6,150 bases of DNA from Lutibacter sp. Lineage in GTDB: Bacteria; Bacteroidota; Bacteroidia; Flavobacteriales; Flavobacteriaceae. Shown here piece by piece: positions 1 through 6,090 of this stretch (the first letter of the stretch is position 1; each line of letters starts with the position of its first letter). The notes beneath the pieces are model-generated. The model ran no database searches. It was not told where the DNA came from and worked only from the letters and a program-made list of their open reading frames with translations. The position numbers were made by a program, and so were the translations under genes. The stretch is from positions 1,476 to 7,625 of the forward strand of contig DPCK01000137.1 of assembly GCA_003516285.1 (NCBI GenBank). The letters run 5' to 3'.

Positions 1-188
1 ATGGCTGTTACCAAAATCAAATTGTTATTTTTGATTTTTTCTTCATCAATAAAACTTAAAGGCAACTTCGCTTTGTATTTCCCAAACATTTCCAAATCAT
101 CTTCTTCAATGCCCAACTTTACGGCAATATCTTTAATGTGCATTAATTTTTTATTCTGCGCTATTTCTATGTCTGATAAATGTTTCAT
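1..188 (-). CDS. fhs: Formate-tetrahydrofolate ligase, N-terminal 62 codons (partial at window edge)
   Basis: Fhs joins formate to tetrahydrofolate using ATP, giving 10-formyl-tetrahydrofolate for purine synthesis and other cytosolic one-carbon reactions. Reading the minus strand from the ATG at 188-186 gives an open frame of 62 codons that leaves the window at position 1. It begins MKHLSDIEIAQ, continues with IKDIAVKLGIEEDDLEMFGKYKAK (residues 18-41, broken here as IKDIAVKLGI then EEDDLEMFGKYKAK) and ends LILVTA (57-62). The SDIEIAQ opening, the YGKYKAK-like segment and the strand leading to the nucleotide-binding loop match the family N-terminus; the loop itself would lie just outside. Family members are about 550 residues, so roughly nine tenths is missing. 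The start is supported because homologues begin at nearly the same place and a promoter box lies 20 bases upstream. The gene is divergent from secDF. Identification is by recalled family pattern, not a search. Confidence 0.88.
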   Translation of the reverse strand, partial: MKHLSDIEIAQNKKLMHIKDIAVKLGIEEDDLEMFGKYKAKLPLSFIDEEKIKNNNLILVTA

Positions 189-207
189 ATTTTTTAAATT
201 TTGCCAA

Positions 208-215
208 CAAATATA
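208..215 (-). promoter_or_regulatory. Probable -7 promoter element of fhs
   Basis: The minus strand reads TATATTTG, an exact match to the Bacteroidota -7 consensus TAnnTTTG, ending 19 bases before the fhs ATG. This would give a leader of only about 10-15 nt. I see no convincing TTG-type -33 element at the usual distance of about 20 bases, so the call rests on the -7 box and its position. Confidence 0.5.
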
Positions 216-296
216 TAAAAATCATTGTTCAGAATTGTTATAAATATGGATATGATAATTAACCTGAACGCATCTTGTCTTTTTTGATTGAAGCGA

Positions 297-317
297 CCCT
301 GCCTGTGGCAGGCAGGG
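297..317. repeat. Perfect GC-rich palindromic (REP-like) hairpin
   Basis: CCCTGCCTG at 297-305 and CAGGCAGGG at 309-317 are exact reverse complements around a TGG loop, giving a 9-bp stem. GACCC at 295-299 and GGGTC at 330-334 could form an alternative outer pairing. The local GC content contrasts sharply with the surrounding AT-rich DNA. There is no following T-run, so it is not an intrinsic terminator. From memory, CCTGCC/GGCAGG palindromes recur between genes in Flavobacteriia; I could not check this. Confidence 0.7.
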
Positions 318-408
318 ATTAGCTATTTTGGGTCTGATTGAAGTTCTTTTTTAGTTGTATAGCAACACTACAGAAGGAAAAAAAGACAATAAGCAGGCTC
401 AAAAGAGC

Positions 409-426
409 TCCCGATTGCTATCGGGA
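409..426. repeat. Short palindromic hairpin repeat
   Basis: TCCCGAT (409-415) and ATCGGGA (420-426) form a perfect 7-bp stem with a four-base TGCT loop. There is no T-run downstream. The CCCGAT...ATCGGG palindrome resembles a short extragenic repeat I recall from flavobacterial genomes. It lies 53 bases before the secDF promoter -33 element. Confidence 0.6.
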
Positions 427-429
427 TTT

Positions 430-469
430 AGCCAATTGAAAGAAGTCAAGATAAGTTCCACATAAAAAG
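430..469 (+). repeat. Copy A of a ~40-bp motif also present upstream of obg
   Basis: This segment starts AGCCAATT, has AGTCAAGAT in its centre and ends with an A-run. It aligns without gaps to 4985-5024 with about 33 of 40 identical positions. Both copies lie just upstream of a promoter on the same strand. Its left part is also the right arm of the imperfect inverted repeat starting at 271. Confidence 0.55.
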
Positions 470-479
470 AAAAAAAGAA

Positions 480-510
480 TTGTCAGTTCCTAATTGAAAT
501 TATATATTTG
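480..510 (+). promoter_or_regulatory. secDF promoter (TTG / TAnnTTTG)
   Basis: A -33-type TTG at 480-482 is separated by 20 bases from TATATTTG at 503-510, an exact match to the Bacteroidota -7 consensus TAnnTTTG. The expected leader is about 35 nt before the ATG at 551. This is the best-formed promoter in the window. The leader is A/T-rich with no Shine-Dalgarno sequence. Confidence 0.65.
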
Positions 511-550
511 CACGTTAATTCAAACTACATTTATATAAAATAAATTTAAA

Positions 551-3500
551 ATGCAAAACAAAGGACTTATAAAGTTATTCGCTATTCTATTCGGATTAGT
601 AAGTTTATATCAATTATCATTTACTTGGTTTACAGGTGGGGTTGAAAATAAAGCAAAAGTGTATGCAGAATCTAAATCTGATGACGGCCGAGAAATAGCC
701 CGGTTGGAAAGAGCGTATTTAGACTCTGTTGCAAATTTTCCGGTTATAGATTTAGGTTTTGTGCAATTTAGCTATAACGAAATTAAAGACAAGCAATTAA
801 ACTTGGGATTAGACCTTAAAGGCGGTATCAATGCGATACTGCAAGTATCTGTAAAGGATATTTTGATTGGATTGTCTAACGATTCAAAAAACCCAATCTT
901 CAACCAAGCATTGGCTAAAGCAGATCTTGCTCAAAAAAACAGTGACGACACCTATTTAAATTTATTTTTTAATGAGTTCAATAAATTAAGCAACGGCACC
1001 GTTAATTTAAGTGATCCAAGTATTTTTGGAAACAAATCTTTACGTGAAAAAATAAACTTCAAACTAACCAATGAAGAAGTAAAGCCAATTATTGAAGCGG
1101 AAATTTCAGGTTCCATCAATACGGCTTTTGAAGTATTGAGAAGCCGTATCGATAAATTTGGTGTTACACAACCAAATATTCAGCGTATTGGAAACTCTGG
1201 ACGTATTTTAATTGAATTACCTGGAGCTAAAGATATTGACCGTGTTAAAAAATTATTGCAAAGCACTGCTGAACTTGAGTTTTGGGAAGTGTATTCAAAC
1301 CAGGAAACTGCAAATTTCTTTTTTCAAGCCAACTCGGTGGTAGAAAATTTATTGAAAACAACTACTGAAACAGTAACTGACTCTACTGCGGCGCCAGAAG
1401 AAAATATTGATGATTTGTTGGGAGCAGTTTCTGATTCATTGGCAACCAATCAAGCAACTAATTTATTCACATATTTAACACCAAGTATCCCTCAATCTGA
1501 AAACCAAATTTCTTCAGTTATAGGAACCGCTAAAGTTGCTGATACCGCCAGAGTAAACAAATATTTAGCAATGACAGAAGTTAGGGCATTGCTTCCTAAC
1601 GAAATGAAGTATGCCAAATTTCTTTGGGATGCCAAACCATTTTCCGCAACTGTTTCTGCAACCAACCAAAGTACCGAATTAATTTATTTATACGGGATTA
1701 AATCCAATCGTGAAGACATTGCCCCAATTGAAGGTGATGTAATTGACGATGCAAGTCAGGAATACGGACAAACCAGTGCACCTGAGGTAAGTATGACTAT
1801 GAATGCGACCGGAACAAAATTATGGGCAAAAATGACTACAGATAATGTAGGCAAATTTGTTGCTGTGGTGCTGGATGATTATGTGTATACTGCACCTTCA
1901 GTAAATACCGCCATTTTAAACGGAAGAACCTCTATTTCTGGCGGAAGTATGACTGTTGCTGAAGCACAAGATATTGCAAACGTACTAAAAGCAGGTAAAT
2001 TACCGGCTGCAGCGCACATTATTCAATCAGAAATTGTAGGACCATCATTGGGACAACAAGCCATTGACAGCAGTATGTATTCCTTCTTTTTGGCATTGAT
2101 GATTGTTTTTGGCTGGATGATTTTTTACTATGGAAAAGCTGGGGTCATAGCCGATTTTGCTTTATTGGTTAATCTTTTATTTATTTTCGGAATTTTAACT
2201 GCTTTTGGAGCGGTATTAACTTTGCCAGGAATTGCAGGTATCATTCTAACCATAGGTATCGCCGTTGATGCAAACGTAATTATATACGAAAGAATTAAAG
2301 AAGAATTAAGTAAAGGTAAAGGTTTAAAAGCCTCCATAAAATACGGATTTAGTTACGACGGAGCGTTTTCAGCTATTTTAGATGCAAACGTTACTTCCTT
2401 GTTAACAGGTATCATTTTATATGTTTTTGGAACTGGTCCGGTAAAAGGATTTGCCTATACCTTTATTGTGGGGATTTTAACTTCATTGTTTACCGCAATT
2501 TTCATCTCCCGATTGGTGATTGACTGGTATGCTGAAAAAGGAAAAGTATTCACATTCAATACAAACATCACCAAAAAATGGTTTACCAAAATCAATGTTG
2601 ATTTCTTGAAATTGAGAAAACCTGCTTATATATTTTCCGGCATTTTAATTGTAATGAGTGTTGTTTCATTGGCAACTAACGGGCTAAACTATGGGGTAGA
2701 TTTTATAGGCGGAAGATCTTATGTGGTTAAATTTGATAAAACAACTAGCGCTACCGATGTTGCAAATACTTTAAAAGACGTATTTGGCGATGCTCCTGAA
2801 GTTAAAACTTATGGGGAAGCAAGTCAGTTAAAAATCACGACCAAATATAAAATCGATATAGAAGACAAGAGTATTGATGATGAAGTGCAAGAATTATTAT
2901 ATACCGGCTTGAAACCTTATAATCCGGAAGGACTTTCTTTAGAAGAATTTAAACCTGGTTATGATGGCACAAAAACTATAGGTATTTTGAGTGCGATGAA
3001 AGTTGAGCCAACCATTGCAGATGACATTAAAACTGCCGCGGGATGGGCTGTTTTAGGTTCACTATTAGTCATATTCCTTTATATTTTATTCCGATTTACC
3101 AAATGGCAATATGGTTTAGGAGCGGTAATTTCATTATTCCACGACGTTTTAATTGTGTTTGGTATTTTCTCCATTTTTTATAAAATATTGCCTTTTGATA
3201 TGGAGATCGGACAATCATTTATTGCAGCTATTTTAACTGTTTTGGGTTATTCCATTAATGATACGGTAATTGTTTATGACAGAATTCGTGAGTTCTCTAA
3301 AACCCACACTTCCTGGAGTTTTTATAAGGTTATAAATACCGGATTGAACAGTACAATGGGAAGAACAATAAACACGTCATTAACCACATTGTTGGTGTTA
3401 GTTGCCATATTCCTATTTGGTGGTGACTCTATTAAAGGATTTATGTTTGCATTAATCGTTGGTATTGGTGTTGGTACTTATTCCTCTTGGTTTATTGCTT

Positions 3501-3556
3501 CTCCAATATTATATGACACTTCTAAAAAATTAGATAAAGAAAAAACTAAAAAATAA
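551..3556 (+). CDS. secDF: Protein translocase subunit SecDF (fused SecD-SecF)
   Basis: SecDF is an inner-membrane accessory of SecYEG that uses the proton gradient to help pull exported proteins across late in translocation. At 1001 residues it joins SecD (about 1-660) and SecF (about 690-1001), as is usual in Bacteroidota. The first membrane helix is near residues 7-27. The periplasmic head carries LGLDLKGG (85-92), RSRIDKFGV (197-205) and DIANVLKAGKLPA (474-486). Five helices follow at about 511-655, with the VDANV motif at 572-576. SecF starts with a helix at about 691-711, then GVDFIGG (715-721), a second head to about 828, and helices to about 985 with SINDTVIVYDRIRE (901-914). D573, D904 and R938 correspond, as I recall, to residues needed for proton coupling in studied homologues, so the protein looks intact. 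A Ser/Thr/Glu-rich stretch near 257-340 looks like a variable insertion. The tail is lysine-rich and cytoplasmic. The gene has its own promoter and terminator. Confidence 0.96.
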   Translation: MQNKGLIKLFAILFGLVSLYQLSFTWFTGGVENKAKVYAESKSDDGREIARLERAYLDSVANFPVIDLGFVQFSYNEIKDKQLNLGLDLKGGINAILQVSVKDILIGLSNDSKNPIFNQALAKADLAQKNSDDTYLNLFFNEFNKLSNGTVNLSDPSIFGNKSLREKINFKLTNEEVKPIIEAEISGSINTAFEVLRSRIDKFGVTQPNIQRIGNSGRILIELPGAKDIDRVKKLLQSTAELEFWEVYSNQETANFFFQANSVVENLLKTTTETVTDSTAAPEENIDDLLGAVSDSLATNQATNLFTYLTPSIPQSENQISSVIGTAKVADTARVNKYLAMTEVRALLPNEMKYAKFLWDAKPFSATVSATNQSTELIYLYGIKSNREDIAPIEGDVIDDASQEYGQTSAPEVSMTMNATGTKLWAKMTTDNVGKFVAVVLDDYVYTAPSVNTAILNGRTSISGGSMTVAEAQDIANVLKAGKLPAAAHIIQSEIVGPSLGQQAIDSSMYSFFLALMIVFGWMIFYYGKAGVIADFALLVNLLFIFGILTAFGAVLTLPGIAGIILTIGIAVDANVIIYERIKEELSKGKGLKASIKYGFSYDGAFSAILDANVTSLLTGIILYVFGTGPVKGFAYTFIVGILTSLFTAIFISRLVIDWYAEKGKVFTFNTNITKKWFTKINVDFLKLRKPAYIFSGILIVMSVVSLATNGLNYGVDFIGGRSYVVKFDKTTSATDVANTLKDVFGDAPEVKTYGEASQLKITTKYKIDIEDKSIDDEVQELLYTGLKPYNPEGLSLEEFKPGYDGTKTIGILSAMKVEPTIADDIKTAAGWAVLGSLLVIFLYILFRFTKWQYGLGAVISLFHDVLIVFGIFSIFYKILPFDMEIGQSFIAAILTVLGYSINDTVIVYDRIREFSKTHTSWSFYKVINTGLNSTMGRTINTSLTTLLVLVAIFLFGGDSIKGFMFALIVGIGVGTYSSWFIASPILYDTSKKLDKEKTKK

Positions 3557-3578
3557 AATTAGTTTTACTTCAAACTGC

Positions 3579-3609
3579 AAAACCGTTTTGAGTAGTCAAA
3601 ACGGTTTTT
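3579..3609 (+). terminator. Intrinsic terminator of secDF
   Basis: AAAACCGTTTTGA (3579-3591) and TCAAAACGGTTTT (3596-3608) are exact reverse complements, forming a 13-bp stem around a GTAG loop. The stem runs into a T-tract at 3605-3609. It lies 22 bases after the secDF stop codon and before the next promoter. The A-rich left foot could also serve transcription from the other strand, but no convergent gene is present. Confidence 0.88.
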
Positions 3610-3665
3610 GTATTTCAAATTAGCAATTAAATGAACTTTAAGGGCTAATATTATTTATTGATTGT

Positions 3666-3673
3666 TAAATTTG
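3666..3673 (+). promoter_or_regulatory. Probable -7 promoter element of the hpt-adk gene
   Basis: TAAATTTG fits the Bacteroidota -7 consensus TAnnTTTG and ends 15 bases before the ATG at 3689, predicting a very short leader of about 10 nt. The TTG triplets at 3658-3660 and 3662-3664 are too close to act as a -33 element, and I see none at the usual spacing. Confidence 0.5.
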
Positions 3674-3688
3674 TAGCAAAGCATAAAA

Positions 3689-4804
3689 ATGAGCATTATT
3701 AAAGTACACAATAACTATTTCAAAAAATATATATCAGAAGAAAAAATTGAAGAAGCCATTGATAAAATGGTTGCAGAAATTACTGAAGATTGTAAAAATG
3801 AAACACCCATATTTATTGGAATATTAAATGGTTCCTTTATGTTTGTTGCCGATTTGGTGCGTAAATATAATTACAATTGCAGAGTTTCATTTGTAAAATT
3901 GGCATCTTATGAAGGCACAAACTCAACAGGAAAAATAAAACAATTGGTGGGTTTAAATGAAAACTTGGAAGGAAAAACCGTTATTATTCTTGAAGATATT
4001 ATTGATACCGGGAACACGCTGCAAGAAATTTATGACATATTTGCCGATAAAAAATTAAAAAAACTTAGAATAGCCACTTTGTTTTTTAAACCTGATGTAT
4101 TCAAAAAAGAATTGCCCATAGATTATATTGGAATTTCGATACCTGATAAATTTATTATCGGATACGGTTTAGATTATGATGGTTTGGCCAGAAATCTTTC
4201 CAGTATTTACCAACTTACAACACCCCCAAAAATGAAAAACATTGTTTTATTCGGACCTCCCGGCGCAGGAAAAGGAACTCAAGCCGATTTGCTTAAAGAA
4301 AAATACAGCCTTATTCATATTTCAACCGGCGACGTTTTCCGATCCAATATCAATCATAAAACCGAACTCGGAATGCTCGCAAAATCCTATATGGATAAAG
4401 GTGATTTGGTTCCGGATGAAGTGACCATTGATATGCTAAAGGCTGAAGTTGATAAAAATTTAAATGCTAAAGGCTTTATTTTTGATGGATTTCCGCGAAC
4501 GGAATCCCAGGCAAAAGCGTTGGATGATTTTTTGGAAGAAAAAGGAGAAGTCATCAGTGGTATGGTTGCTTTGGAAGTCCCAGAAGATTTATTGGTTGCC
4601 CGCTTGTTGGAACGTGGTAAAATCAGCGGAAGAACCGACGATCAGGACGAAAGCAAAATTAGAAATCGATTTAATGAATACAACACCAAAACTGCTGTTT
4701 TAAAGGATTATTACCAACTTCAAGGTAAATATTATGGTGCAGACGGCGTTGGATCTATTGATGATATTACCGAACGATTATCAAAAATAATTGACGAGTT
4801 ATAA
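3689..4804 (+). CDS. hpt-adk: Hypoxanthine phosphoribosyltransferase-adenylate kinase fusion protein
   Basis: A single 371-codon frame encodes two complete cytosolic purine enzymes. Residues 1-181 are Hpt, which makes IMP (or GMP) from hypoxanthine (or guanine) and PRPP. They show SYEGT in the mobile loop (73-77), the PRPP-binding signature VIILEDIIDTGNTL (98-111) with E102, D103 and probable catalytic D106, a base-binding K134, and IPDKFIIGYGLDYD (151-164). Residues 182-371 are Adk, which interconverts ATP + AMP and 2 ADP. They show Walker A GPPGAGKGT (189-197), ISTGD (211-215), FDGFPRT (265-271) and a short LID RGKISGRTDDQ (309-319) rather than the long, sometimes zinc-binding LID of many bacteria. 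The join, LTTPPK-M182, has no stop and only a minimal linker. M182 (ATG at 4232) matches the start of a stand-alone 190-residue Adk, but nothing like a ribosome site precedes it. I believe related flavobacterial proteins are also fused, from memory only. Both active sites look intact. Confidence 0.93.
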   Translation: MSIIKVHNNYFKKYISEEKIEEAIDKMVAEITEDCKNETPIFIGILNGSFMFVADLVRKYNYNCRVSFVKLASYEGTNSTGKIKQLVGLNENLEGKTVIILEDIIDTGNTLQEIYDIFADKKLKKLRIATLFFKPDVFKKELPIDYIGISIPDKFIIGYGLDYDGLARNLSSIYQLTTPPKMKNIVLFGPPGAGKGTQADLLKEKYSLIHISTGDVFRSNINHKTELGMLAKSYMDKGDLVPDEVTIDMLKAEVDKNLNAKGFIFDGFPRTESQAKALDDFLEEKGEVISGMVALEVPEDLLVARLLERGKISGRTDDQDESKIRNRFNEYNTKTAVLKDYYQLQGKYYGADGVGSIDDITERLSKIIDEL

Positions 4805-4808
4805 GCCC

Positions 4809-4852
4809 CCTATCCCATACTTCGACTCCGCTCAGTACAGGCTCGGAATAGG
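4809..4852. repeat. Hairpin-forming extragenic repeat after hpt-adk
   Basis: CCTATCC (4809-4815) pairs with GGAATAGG (4845-4852) with one bulged A, giving a 7-bp outer stem. The enclosed segment carries CTTCGACTCCGCTCAG (4820-4835) and AGGCTCGG (4839-4846), wording I recall from dispersed intergenic repeats of Flavobacteriia. It begins four bases after the hpt-adk stop codon. No T-run follows, so it is not a standard terminator, although it might protect the transcript 3' end. Confidence 0.5.
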
Positions 4853-4901
4853 AACTATTATGATTTGTAAGTTAAAAGTATAGTTGTCCCTTGGCAGTTA
4901 C

Positions 4902-4953
4902 ACAATTAAACAAGTCGGGACGCAAAACATATTTGTAGGAAAACAATTAAACA
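4902..4953 (+). repeat. Short direct repeat in the obg upstream region
   Basis: ACAATTAAACA occurs exactly at 4902-4912 and 4943-4953, 41 bases apart, and AACAATTA recurs at 4958-4965. In DNA this AT-rich the pattern may simply be low complexity. The remainder of 4805-5097 shows no gene. Confidence 0.3.
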
Positions 4954-4984
4954 TCTAAACAATTACCCAATCATACTCATAAAC

Positions 4985-5024
4985 AGCCAATTAGAAAAAG
5001 TCAAGATGAGTTCAATATAAAAAT
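4985..5024 (+). repeat. Copy B of the ~40-bp motif, upstream of obg
   Basis: This is the diverged partner of 430-469: it begins AGCCAATT, has AGTCAAGAT in the centre and ends in an A-run, with about 33 of 40 positions identical and no gaps. It ends 24 bases before the obg -7 box. Copy A ends 33 bases before the secDF -7 box. Orientation relative to the downstream gene is the same. Confidence 0.55.
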
Positions 5025-5048
5025 GTAACATTTACGTTTTCAAAATTG

Positions 5049-5056
5049 TACCTTTG
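5049..5056 (+). promoter_or_regulatory. Probable -7 promoter element of obg
   Basis: TACCTTTG matches TAnnTTTG and is followed by CGCGC. It ends 41 bases before the obg ATG, giving a leader of about 35 nt. No clear TTG -33 element is seen at about 20 bases upstream, so read-through from hpt-adk may also contribute to obg expression. Confidence 0.5.
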
Positions 5057-5097
5057 CGCGCTTAAACCCAATCTCGGGTAAACAATTTTATACGAAA

Positions 5098-6090
5098 ATG
5101 ACTGAAGAAAATTTTGTTGACTATGTAAAAATATATGCCTCTTCCGGTAAAGGAGGTCGCGGTTCTACGCATCTACATAGGGAAAAATACATTGACAAAG
5201 GCGGCCCGGATGGTGGTGACGGCGGACGAGGCGGACACGTAATTGTTCGAGGAAATAAAAATATGTGGACACTTTTTCCGCTAAAATTTAAAAAACACTT
5301 CAAAGCCGAGCACGGCGGCGATGGCAGCAAGCAAAGAAGTACCGGAAAAGACGGAAAAGACGTTTTTATAGAAGTGCCAATGGGAACCATCATAAGAGAT
5401 GGTGAAACACAAGAAATTTTATTTGAAATTACCCACGAAAATCCAGAACAAATTTTGCTGGATGGCGGAATGGGCGGATTGGGAAATTGGAATTTCAGGT
5501 CATCAACCCATCAAACGCCAAGATTTGCCCAGCCGGGCATTGATATGAAAGAAGGCTGGTTTCAGTTGGAATTAAAAGTATTGGCTGATGTTGGTTTGGT
5601 TGGTTTTCCAAATGCTGGAAAATCTACGTTGCTTTCTGTAATTACGGCCGCAAAACCAAAAATTGCAGATTATGCGTTCACCACTTTAAAACCCAATTTG
5701 GGCATTGTGGAATATAGAGATTACCAAACTTTTGTAATGGCAGATATTCCAGGAATTATTGAAGGAGCAGCTGATGGCAAAGGATTGGGACATCGCTTTT
5801 TGCGCCACATTGAACGAAACTCTATCTTATTGTTTTTAATAGCCGCCGATTCAGCCAATATTCAAAAAGAATATGATATTTTATTGAATGAATTAAAACA
5901 GCACAATCCGGAATTGCTGGATAAAACAAGATTGCTGGCTATTTCAAAATCCGATTTATTGGATGAGGAATTGAAAGCAGAAATTATCAAAGAATTGCCT
6001 AAAGGAATTAAAACACTTTTTATTTCATCAGTTGCCCAACAAGGGTTACTCGAATTAAAAGATACTTTATGGGCAATGTTGCACGATTAA
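5098..6090 (+). CDS. obg: GTPase Obg (ribosome assembly, short form)
   Basis: Obg is an essential low-affinity GTPase that binds the large ribosomal subunit during maturation and links growth to guanine-nucleotide status. The protein is 330 residues. Residues 1-158 form the glycine-rich Obg fold, with KGGPDGGDGGRGG (34-46) and LDGGMGGLGN (121-130). The GTPase domain follows: G1 GFPNAGKST (169-177), switch I YAFTTLKPNLG (192-202), G3 DIPGIIEGA (216-224), G4 SKSD (283-286) and a G5-like SSV (310-312). G4 has serine in place of the usual asparagine of NKxD. The chain ends right after the GTPase domain, so the C-terminal extension of the longer B. subtilis and E. coli proteins is absent; from memory both traits are normal in Bacteroidota. 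The ATG at 5098 is chosen because the conserved FVDYVKI segment starts at residue 6. Its leader lacks a Shine-Dalgarno sequence. Confidence 0.96.
   Translation: MTEENFVDYVKIYASSGKGGRGSTHLHREKYIDKGGPDGGDGGRGGHVIVRGNKNMWTLFPLKFKKHFKAEHGGDGSKQRSTGKDGKDVFIEVPMGTIIRDGETQEILFEITHENPEQILLDGGMGGLGNWNFRSSTHQTPRFAQPGIDMKEGWFQLELKVLADVGLVGFPNAGKSTLLSVITAAKPKIADYAFTTLKPNLGIVEYRDYQTFVMADIPGIIEGAADGKGLGHRFLRHIERNSILLFLIAADSANIQKEYDILLNELKQHNPELLDKTRLLAISKSDLLDEELKAEIIKELPKGIKTLFISSVAQQGLLELKDTLWAMLHD

Larger units (their letters stand above)
271..453. repeat. Imperfect terminal inverted repeat enclosing two hairpins
   Basis: The arm at 271-290 (CATCTTGTCTTTTTTGATTG) resembles the reverse complement of 433-453, with about 16 matching positions over 20 aligned columns plus one gap. 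The enclosed DNA of about 140 bases carries both GC-rich hairpins. This could be a small non-autonomous element or a cluster of extragenic repeats. The arms are AT-rich and imperfect, so chance similarity is possible. Confidence 0.35.
189..550. other. Divergent intergenic region between fhs and secDF
   Basis: This 362-base stretch contains no frame that looks like a gene. It holds the fhs promoter box at its left end, an imperfect inverted repeat with arms at 271-290 and 433-453, two perfect hairpin repeats inside that (297-317 and 409-426), a 40-base motif shared with the obg upstream region (430-469), and the secDF promoter at 480-510. An open plus-strand frame covers positions 1-243, but it is the antisense of fhs followed by AT-rich leader and is not a gene. 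Confidence 0.7.

Noticed and set aside
1..243. Plus-strand open frame of 80 codons at the left edge
   Set aside because: It is antisense to the recognisable Fhs N-terminus. Its product is Phe/Ser/Ile-rich with no family resemblance and extends into AT-rich leader DNA.
297..426. Hairpins as the start of a CRISPR array or as an intrinsic terminator
   Set aside because: The two palindromes differ in sequence, there is no repeat-spacer periodicity, and neither is followed by a T-run.
189..550. Riboswitch or other structured RNA leader for secDF or fhs
   Set aside because: The predicted transcripts start after most of the structured DNA: leaders are only about 10-35 nt, and no known riboswitch core was recognised.
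2128..2337. Minus-strand open frame inside secDF
   Set aside because: It lies wholly opposite conserved SecD membrane helices, and its composition is explained by the sense codons.
4242..4703. Alternative plus-strand frames (4242-4424 and 4464-4703) inside the Adk half
   Set aside because: They overlap strongly conserved Adk motifs in another frame and have no promoter or family signal.
4232..4804. Annotating adk as a separate gene starting at the internal ATG
   Set aside because: The frame is continuous with Hpt, with no stop, promoter box or ribosome site between them. It is kept as an alternative start within the fusion rather than a second gene.
5121..5393. Minus-strand open frame inside obg, Pro/Ser-rich
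   Set aside because: It is the antisense of the glycine-rich Obg fold; glycine codons read backward give proline-rich sequence.
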